A stretch of DNA of 19,391 bases, from assembly GCA_913776675.1 (NCBI GenBank), contig CAJYRE010000168.1, positions 1 through 19,391 on the forward strand, in the 5' to 3' direction. Positions 15,701 to 19,391 of the stretch are shown here, in pieces. The notes beneath the pieces are model-generated. The model was not told where the DNA came from, made no database searches, and saw nothing but the letters and a program-made list of their open reading frames with translations. This DNA comes from Rhizobiaceae bacterium. Lineage in GTDB: Bacteria; Pseudomonadota; Alphaproteobacteria; Rhizobiales; Rhizobiaceae. The stretch's first letter is position 1, and each line of letters opens with the position of its first letter. Made by a program: the position numbers and the translations under genes.

Positions 15701-15778
15701 CCGCGCAAGGATAAGCCGATTGATCCGGATTCACCTTTCGCAAAACTGGCTGCTCTCAAGGAGCAGATGAAGAAGTAA
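12767..15778 (+). CDS. SUV3-like superfamily 2 RNA/DNA helicase with long disordered tail
   Basis: This ATP-dependent helicase resembles mitochondrial SUV3 and has 1003 residues from ATG 12767. The first RecA domain has Walker A GPTNTGKTH (K19), the DExH-like box DEIQ (95-98) and motif III GSATM (127-130). The second RecA domain ends in motif VI QIAGRAGR (258-265). A long helical/SUV3-C-type middle region (about 290-810) follows. Then come an Ala/Glu/Asp-rich low-complexity stretch (about 820-880) and a very basic R/D/K/G/Q-rich tail (about 885-1003) that looks disordered and probably binds RNA. The start is uncertain: ATG 12698 or 12701 and TTG 12644 are in frame, but homologous similarity seems to begin near MILSGR. 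None has a good ribosome site. It is followed 3 nt later by the S4-domain gene, so a shared role in RNA metabolism is inferred. Confidence 0.88.
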   Translation: MILSGRSVIAVLGPTNTGKTHYAIERMIAHGSGMIGLPLRLLAREVYTRLVERVGVSNVSLITGEEKITPPKARYSVCTVEALPRETKVAFVAIDEIQLAGDLERGHIFTDRLLNLRGREETLLLGSATMKPILQQLLPGITVIERPRLSQLFYAGQKKITRLPQRTAIVAFSADEVYAIAELIRRQRGGAAVVLGALSPRTRNAQVGLYQSGDVEYLVATDAIGMGLNLDVDHVAFAQDRKFDGYQFRNLNAGELGQIAGRAGRHLKDGTFGVTGRVDPFDPELVERLQAHEFDAVKVLQWRTPHFDFSSIASLQRSLDAAPRVPGLVRALPAIDQQALEYLARYPEVQDLAKTPERVSLLWDACALPDYRRITPAQHADLILTLYSDLARHGTVNEDFMAEQVRRSDRTDGEIDTLSARIAQIRTWTYVSNRPGWLADPTHWQEKTREIEDRLSDALHERLTKRFVDRRTSVLMKRLRENAMLEAEISVNGDVFVEGHHVGQLSGFRFTPISGMEGPDAKAVQTAAQKALSLEFEARAARLHASGNNDIAISSDGLVRWLGDPVARLIGSDHIMHPRVILLADEQLTGNARDHVVARIERFVNHHISTILKPLDDLSRAEDLQGLSKGLAFQLVENLGILFRRDVTEEVKSLDQDARASMRRYGVRFGAYHIFMPTLLKPAPAELITLLWALKNDGLDKPGFGELIPVLAAGRTSVVTDPGFERNFYKLAGFRFLGKRAVRIDILERLADLIRPLLQWKPGTGNRPDGAYDGRRFTTTTAMLSILGATPDDMEEILKGLGYRADSVKQEEAQAFLASQDGDKAGSADAQAPAATDEASSAVETGDAAADSDAQEHPAAEAVAAVAEGAVAAEAPVEAKPVLLWRPGGRNDNQRQARPQGERRQNNADHAARSEPKSEGRGNGPREDKRRDGGHHGKPRDRDGQRDKHAPRAERNDRPPRKDRDSKSSQPQTFEAKPPRKDKPIDPDSPFAKLAALKEQMKK

Positions 15779-15781
15779 GCT

Positions 15782-16192
15782 ATGACGGAAAAACAGCCAC
15801 TGACAGGAGCGCCTCAGCGAATCGACAAGTGGCTGTTTTTTACACGCATGAGCAAATCGCGCACATTGGCGCAAACGCTTGTGTCCTCTGGCCATGTTGC
15901 CATCAATGGTCAGAAGGCCAGGCAGCCAAGTGCGCTCGTGCGGCCCGGTGACCGGGTTGAAATCAGGCAACCCAACAGGGATCTGGTGCTGATTGTGCGA
16001 CAGCCGGGAGAGCGGCGCGGCCCTTATGAGGAAGCCCGGCTGCTCTATGAGGAGCGGTCTCCACCGCCTGTTCCGCGTGATCATTTTATGCAGAGTGTGG
16101 GTGTGCAGCGCGATCCGGGGACGGGTCGTCCGACAAAACGGGATCGTCGTTTGCTGGATCGTCTGATGGATGCTGACGAGGGCGGCGGCTAG
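15782..16192 (+). CDS. S4 RNA-binding domain protein (Hsp15/HslR-like)
   Basis: This protein of 136 residues has an S4 fold in its first half: QRIDKWLFFTRMSKSRTLAQ (12-31), then SSGHVAINGQKARQPSALVRPGD and a beta-strand ending DRVEI. The basic C-terminal half (GRPTKRDRRLLDRL) has no recognised domain. Hsp15-type proteins bind stalled 50S subunits carrying peptidyl-tRNA, and the alphaproteobacterial relatives are annotated only as S4-domain proteins. The ATG is 3 nt after the helicase stop with no good Shine-Dalgarno of its own, so translation is likely coupled to the helicase. Exact function is inferred. Confidence 0.88.
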   Translation: MTEKQPLTGAPQRIDKWLFFTRMSKSRTLAQTLVSSGHVAINGQKARQPSALVRPGDRVEIRQPNRDLVLIVRQPGERRGPYEEARLLYEERSPPPVPRDHFMQSVGVQRDPGTGRPTKRDRRLLDRLMDADEGGG

Positions 16193-16235
16193 GGTGGTCG
16201 TCATCTCAAAGTCATGCGAGATTTGAGGAAAATCT

Positions 16236-16247
16236 ACTCCGCGGAGT
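16236..16247. promoter_or_regulatory. Perfect 12-bp palindrome upstream of fdxA
   Basis: ACTCCGCGGAGT reads identically on both strands. It lies in the 211-bp gap between the S4-domain gene and fdxA, about 160 bp before the fdxA start. Just before it, CTCAAA faces TTTGAG (16205-16227). It could be an operator, but no known regulator box is recognised. Confidence 0.3.
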
Positions 16248-16403
16248 GCATCTTTGCGATGATTTATTCTTGCTAACCCGAACAGAAAGCATTAGCTCAC
16301 TGCTCTGTGGAAAATGCATTCGGTATCCTCAATCGGGTACCTGATCGTCAAAACAGTGATTTCCCGGCAAGGCAGTCCATTCAAGAGACCTTTGGAGTAC
16401 CGC

Positions 16404-16745
16404 ATGACGTATATCGTAACCGACAACTGCGTACGCTGCAAATACACAGACTGCGTGGAAGTATGCCCGGTTGACTGTTTTTATGAAGGTGAAAACTTTC
16501 TGGTCATCAATCCGGATGAATGCATTGATTGCGGCGTCTGTGAGCCTGAATGTCCTGCTGAAGCCATCAAGCCTGATACCGAACCGGGTTTGGACAAGTG
16601 GCTGAAGATCAATGCTGACTATGCCCGTGTCTGGCCGAATATCACCACCAAGCGTGATCCTCTGCCGGAAGCCAAGGAAATGGACGGCGTTGAAGGCAAG
16701 TATGAGCTTTATTTTTCTGAAAAGCCCGGTACTGGTGATCAATAA
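16404..16745 (+). CDS. fdxA: 7Fe ferredoxin (one 3Fe-4S and one 4Fe-4S cluster)
   Basis: This is a small cytosolic electron carrier of 113 residues, closely resembling Azotobacter vinelandii ferredoxin I through [19 protein letters not shown] and [12 protein letters not shown], and again in the tail at VWPNIT-x-K-x-DPLP. By that alignment C9, C17 and C50 hold the [3Fe-4S] cluster. C21, C40, C43 and C46 hold the [4Fe-4S] cluster. C25 is the free cysteine next to it. C12 is an additional cysteine, as in FdI. GGAG 7 nt before ATG 16404 fixes the start, and the frame upstream to 16314 is not supported. It is followed by its own terminator. The electron donor and acceptor are unknown. Confidence 0.96.
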   Translation: MTYIVTDNCVRCKYTDCVEVCPVDCFYEGENFLVINPDECIDCGVCEPECPAEAIKPDTEPGLDKWLKINADYARVWPNITTKRDPLPEAKEMDGVEGKYELYFSEKPGTGDQ

Positions 16746-16758
16746 AATCACCATAGGA

Positions 16759-16805
16759 TAGCATCGTGCATATACCCAATCTGCACGATGCTACAGGCTT
16801 TTTTC
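16759..16805 (+). terminator. Likely intrinsic terminator of fdxA
   Basis: TAGCATCGTGCA (16759-16770) pairs perfectly with TGCACGATGCTA (16782-16793) around an 11-nt loop. A T-run begins about 5 nt after the stem, a slightly offset geometry. Confidence 0.7.
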
Positions 16806-16860
16806 ATCTGGCTTCATCCGAAACCGTATTGTGTTTTCCCGTAAAGGTTCGGACTGTGTT

Positions 16861-16907
16861 GTTACAGCGTCCTTTAGTACGCCCTATTTTGCGCACGGCG
16901 CTGTAAA
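16861..16907 (-). repeat. RIME-like half element (first palindrome only), inverted
   Basis: Read on the minus strand, ttttacagcgccgtgcg ... aaaggacgctgtaac matches the first palindrome of the RIME-like copies at 4598 and 18106. The second palindrome (ctgctgcatcatt...) is absent on either side. It lies in the 685-bp gap between fdxA and carD. Confidence 0.6.
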
Positions 16908-16949
16908 ATCACGAGAGAGTGTGATTTTAATCTATCTGCCATGCGTTTG

Positions 16950-16970
16950 AGGCATCGCTGATGCTTTTTT
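16950..16970 (+). terminator. Small orphan terminator-like hairpin
   Basis: AGGCATC-gct-GATGCTT (7 bp with one G-T pair) runs into six Ts. It is about 205 nt after the fdxA stop and has a better terminator next to fdxA, so it may mark the end of a short untranslated transcript. Confidence 0.35.
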
Positions 16971-17160
16971 ATGAAATTATTCCGAATTAAAGATGTTTTG
17001 CGCCTGAGCCAAAATAGTAGGCTGATCAGAATAAGTCAATGAATTCAGTTTGTTAAAATAGATATTGCGAATCACTGTTATTCTATGCTCATAAATGGGC
17101 ATTGAATTTTGCTATCAAGACCAGAATGCGACCGTCAAGCCGTGATGGGTCAGCAAAACA

Positions 17161-17189
17161 TTGATTTCCTCACATTTTTATGCTAGACA
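17161..17189 (+). promoter_or_regulatory. Candidate housekeeping promoter for carD
   Basis: TTGATT (17161-17166), a 17-nt spacer, then TAGACA (17184-17189) sit in A+T-rich DNA. It would give a leader of about 235 nt before carD. This is pattern matching only. Confidence 0.3.
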
Positions 17190-17330
17190 TATAGAACTGA
17201 TCCACCGTTGGGGCATTTGTGTGCCCAAACTTACCACGAAAGCCAGAAAATCAATTAAAGCGAAGTCTGTGACAATTCAACCTCGCCGGTTAGGTCGCTG
17301 ATGCGTTTGTTTTTGTCTTGTTTTGGTTGG

Positions 17331-17430
17331 ACCAGCATGGAGTCACCCGACGGTTCCCCCGTCTTATCCGGGCTACTCAAGTCCGGTGCCGGCTGTTGTC
17401 CGGTACAGTAACAGGGAGTTTTTAAAGCGA
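17331..17430 (+). other. GC-rich structured leader before carD
   Basis: The last 100 nt before the carD start switch from A+T-rich to G+C-rich with small dyads: GACGG-ttccc-CCGTC at 17350-17364, and GTCCGGT repeated on either side of GCCGGC near 17381-17404. They are followed by the AGGGAG ribosome site at 17413-17418. The open frame through it (TTG 17323) has no protein-like features. The region from 16971 to 17330 is A+T-rich, and beyond the candidate promoter I see nothing in it. Confidence 0.35.
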
Positions 17431-18006
17431 ATGACGACCCAGCAGAAAAAATCTTCAACGCGTCAGGGCTTCAAGACCGGTGAGGCGATCGTTTATCCGG
17501 CTCATGGTGTCGGCACGATCACCGCGATCGAGGAGCAAGAAGTCGCAGGTATGAAGCTTGAACTTTTTGTAATTGATTTTGATAAGGATAAAATGCGCTT
17601 GAAGGTGCCGGTTACCAAGGCCGTCACCATTGGTATGCGCAAGCTTTCTGAAACTGATTTTGTTGAACGCGCTCTTAAAGTTGTTCAAGGAAAAGCGCGC
17701 GTCAAGCGCACCATGTGGTCACGCCGCGCTCAGGAATATGATGCCAAGATCAATTCTGGCGATCTGATTTCGATTGCGGAAGTGGTTCGTGATCTTTATC
17801 GGGCCGAGCATCAGCCGGAGCAATCCTATTCCGAGCGTCAGCTTTATGAAGCTGCTCTTGATCGCATGGCGCGTGAAATCGCAGCCGTTAACAAGATGTC
17901 CGAAACCGAGGCTGTTCGTCTGGTAGAAGTCAATCTTGCCAAAGGTCCAAAGCGCGGCAAGACGATTGAAGAAGACGACACGCAGGAAGAAGAAGAAGCA
18001 GCATAA
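17431..18006 (+). CDS. carD: CarD-family transcriptional regulator (CdnL-type)
   Basis: This protein binds the RNA polymerase beta subunit and stabilises open promoter complexes, chiefly at rRNA and other growth genes. The product has 191 residues. The N-terminal Tudor-like RNA-polymerase-interaction domain (about 13-75) reads FKTGEAIVYPAHGVGTITAI, then LFVIDFDKDKMRLKVPV. The helical DNA-binding domain (about 78-165) contains TMWSRRAQEYDAKINSGD and a conserved tryptophan (W of TMWSRR). The tail is strongly acidic (EEDDTQEEEEAA). AGGGAG precedes ATG 17431 by 12 nt, a little long. It is monocistronic with a clear terminator. In Caulobacter and relatives this is CdnL, linked to growth control. 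Confidence 0.95.
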   Translation: MTTQQKKSSTRQGFKTGEAIVYPAHGVGTITAIEEQEVAGMKLELFVIDFDKDKMRLKVPVTKAVTIGMRKLSETDFVERALKVVQGKARVKRTMWSRRAQEYDAKINSGDLISIAEVVRDLYRAEHQPEQSYSERQLYEAALDRMAREIAAVNKMSETEAVRLVEVNLAKGPKRGKTIEEDDTQEEEEAA

Positions 18007-18027
18007 GCTGCGACAGATACTGACATC

Positions 18028-18055
18028 AAAAACCCGGCCTTTGGCCGGGTTTTTT
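18028..18055 (+). terminator. Intrinsic terminator of carD
   Basis: AAAAACCCGGCC pairs perfectly with GGCCGGGTTTTT around a 3-nt loop, ending in a run of six Ts, 21 nt after the carD stop. Confidence 0.94.
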
Positions 18056-18105
18056 CATTCATACCGTAGGATATGTTTTCGTTGGATGCGCAAGCTCGCA
18101 TGTCA

Positions 18106-18213
18106 ATACAGCGCCGTGCGCCATATATGCGCACAAAGGTTCGCTGTCACACGTTTAATCTGCTGCATCATTTTCACCTTAAATCGATTCCGATTGAAGG
18201 AATGATGCAGTAG
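18106..18213 (+). repeat. RIME-like intergenic repeat, copy B
   Basis: This 108-bp element has two palindromes. The first runs from TACAGCGCCGTGCG to the AAGGttCGCTGT region. The second has CTGCATCATT facing AATGATGCAG, with inner arms CCTTaAATCG and CGATTgAAGG. It aligns end to end with copy A at 4598-4707 in the same orientation. It ends only 3 nt from the stop codon of the minus-strand chemoreceptor-like gene. Length and plan match the published description of RIME1 as I recall it. Confidence 0.72.
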
Positions 18214-18216
18214 ACC

Positions 18217-19391
18217 CTAAAACAGGGCGTCTGCGAACAGATCATCATCATCATGCGCTGAAGCTGTTTCCGATTTTGCTTCCACTGTGAAATCATGGCT
18301 GACAGGCAGGAAGCGCTGGTGAATATCGCGTTCCTGCGCCATTGTGTAGATTGCATAAATCTGCTGGCTTAAAGGCTGTGCGACAGCGCTGATCATATTG
18401 ACAGGCAGCAATTCCCCGCGAGCGCGATCAGCGATTTGCAGACACTCGTACAGCAGGCCTCCCAAGGCGCTTTCAAAATCCAGTGTCGTGACGGCAGCGC
18501 TGATGCGGTTAAACACCAACTGACCTTCGGACCCGAAAGACTCGAGCTTTTTTTCCATGTCTGTCGAAACATTTTGAATGGCAGACAAGGCTTCATTCAG
18601 TGGCACATGGATGTCGCTGATGTCGTCGCTGTCATCGCGGGAGAGAACGGCGGTTTCTTCTTCCACATGCCGCATGTCTTCAACAATGGCATCGGCCGGT
18701 GTTTCCAGTTTGGCGGCAAAGGTGCGCAACTCGCCACTGACGACATTGACCGAGCGGCCCGCATCTCCAAGACGCGAGCAGCGCAGATTGGAATTGAGTG
18801 CCATATAATGAATGTCGGTTTTAATGGCGCGGATCGTTTCAATCCCGGCCAGAAGGGCCTGCGCCGATTCTGTTACGGAGCTGACAAAGGAGTCCGATTC
18901 ATGGGCCCGGTCCTGAACACGGTTGGACAGGGCGCAGGCGTGAATGATGTCCGCTTCCATCTTGCGCAATACGCTATGCTCTGAACTGCCACCGGATTTG
19001 TTGAGGTCATCGCGCAATGCCAGCACCTGGGCCGCATCACTGGTAAAACTGGAAAGATTGGAAAAAATGGCACTGCATTTCATCCGGAACTCGTCAAGAG
19101 CTTCCTGAAGCTGGGCATGGGCAATATGGGCGATTGCTTGCCGTATGCCCTCGGCAATCACAGGGTCCGATGTCGCTCCCGACGCCAGAAACGCTTCCAT
19201 GGATTCGAACATGCTTTGCACATGCTCAATGCGTTGACGGGTGATGTCACCAATTTGCAGGGCAGACAGCACCGTGCTGACCTTGGCCTGAATGTTGCGC
19301 GTAACGCTTTTGACCTCATTGGCAATATTCACCATGGATTGGTGCTGGCTGGCCAATTGGTTGGAACTTGTGTTGAGAGAGCTGACAATGG
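18217..19391 (-). CDS. Divergent methyl-accepting-chemotaxis-like protein (5' end outside window)
   Basis: The minus-strand frame is open to the right edge (the codons before the TTG at 19356 read on as IVSSLNTSSNQL), so the true N-terminus is missing. About 390 residues are visible, mostly amphipathic helix and coiled coil, without a membrane segment. The stretch coded by 18715-18825 aligns without gaps to the conserved hairpin of chemoreceptors: the A-L-N of MALNSNLR, then GDAGRSVNVVSGELRTFA corresponding to GExGRGFAVVAxEVRxLA. The tip, however, is strongly changed (the E-A-A-R of classic receptors is R-C-S-R here). A motif QIGDITRQRIEHVQ near the visible N-terminus and a related LDFESALGG segment later suggest a duplicated helical unit. 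The C-terminus ends in an acidic patch, HDDDDLFADALF. It may not signal to CheA in the standard way, and its role is unknown. Confidence 0.75.
   Translation of the reverse strand, partial: IVSSLNTSSNQLASQHQSMVNIANEVKSVTRNIQAKVSTVLSALQIGDITRQRIEHVQSMFESMEAFLASGATSDPVIAEGIRQAIAHIAHAQLQEALDEFRMKCSAIFSNLSSFTSDAAQVLALRDDLNKSGGSSEHSVLRKMEADIIHACALSNRVQDRAHESDSFVSSVTESAQALLAGIETIRAIKTDIHYMALNSNLRCSRLGDAGRSVNVVSGELRTFAAKLETPADAIVEDMRHVEEETAVLSRDDSDDISDIHVPLNEALSAIQNVSTDMEKKLESFGSEGQLVFNRISAAVTTLDFESALGGLLYECLQIADRARGELLPVNMISAVAQPLSQQIYAIYTMAQERDIHQRFLPVSHDFTVEAKSETASAHDDDDLFADALF

Noticed and set aside
15159..15770. Overlapping open frames on both strands across the helicase tail
   Set aside because: Low-complexity GC-rich codons keep other frames open; translations are arginine/proline/histidine-rich artefacts.
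12767..16192. Anti-phage defence system built of the helicase and S4-domain genes
   Set aside because: No nuclease, methylase, sensor or mobile-element context; both are recognisable housekeeping-type families in rhizobia.
17323..17430. Longer carD protein from TTG 17323
   Set aside because: Added residues are proline/serine-rich and not family-like; ATG 17431 begins the normal CarD N-terminus and has an AGGGAG site.

Overview
This window looks like ordinary chromosomal DNA from a Rhizobiaceae-type alphaproteobacterium (Rhizobium, Agrobacterium, Sinorhizobium or a close relative). The basis is protein similarity recognised by eye: a Rhizobium etli-like pyruvate carboxylase, a divergent phaR(aniA)/phaA-phaB block without phaC, an Azotobacter-type 7Fe ferredoxin, CarD, a SUV3-like helicase and a DUF3309 mini-protein. 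RIME-like intergenic palindromic repeats and one EcfG-type stress promoter point the same way. No rRNA, tRNA, CRISPR array, transposase, integrase or phage gene was seen.

Layout. 1-350: 3' end of a LuxR-type regulator, cut by the window edge. 537-3995: pyruvate carboxylase from a TTG start with a strong ribosome site. It converges on a small zincin-like metallopeptidase gene (4065-4508, minus) across a 16-bp bidirectional terminator. 4509-4979: no gene, but a mosaic of palindromes that includes a RIME-like element. 4980-5618 (minus): LysE/RhtB exporter. 5743-6639 (minus): farnesyl-diphosphate-synthase-type prenyltransferase, divergent from the peptidoglycan glycosyltransferase mtgA (6794-7531). 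7601-8248: glutathione-S-transferase-like protein. 8402-8587: rpmF (bL32). 8685-9260 (minus): phaR, divergent from phaA (9614-10795) and phaB (10967-11692). 11816-12305 (minus): a glycine-zipper lipoprotein gene and a DUF3309 gene, with an EcfG-type promoter upstream. 12767-15778 and 15782-16192: SUV3-like helicase and S4-domain protein, 3 nt apart. 16404-16745: fdxA. 16746-17430: long non-coding stretch with a terminator, half a RIME-like element, a second small terminator and a structured leader. 17431-18006: carD. 18217-19391 (minus): divergent chemoreceptor-like protein, cut by the window edge.

How the genes fit together. Pyruvate carboxylase (anaplerosis) and phaA/phaB/phaR (acetyl-CoA to 3-hydroxybutyryl-CoA, with its regulator) are two sides of the acetyl-CoA/oxaloacetate balance. 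The rest is housekeeping: isoprenoids, cell wall, ribosome, RNA handling, iron-sulfur electron transfer and CarD-type control of transcription initiation.

I found no convincing new multi-gene system. The signals most worth a second look are the EcfG promoter ahead of the DUF3309/lipoprotein pair, the chemoreceptor-like protein whose signalling tip has lost its usual key residues, an abrupt codon-usage island inside the helicase, the TGATTCGT repeat cluster upstream of the helicase, and the RIME-like and palindromic mosaics between genes.
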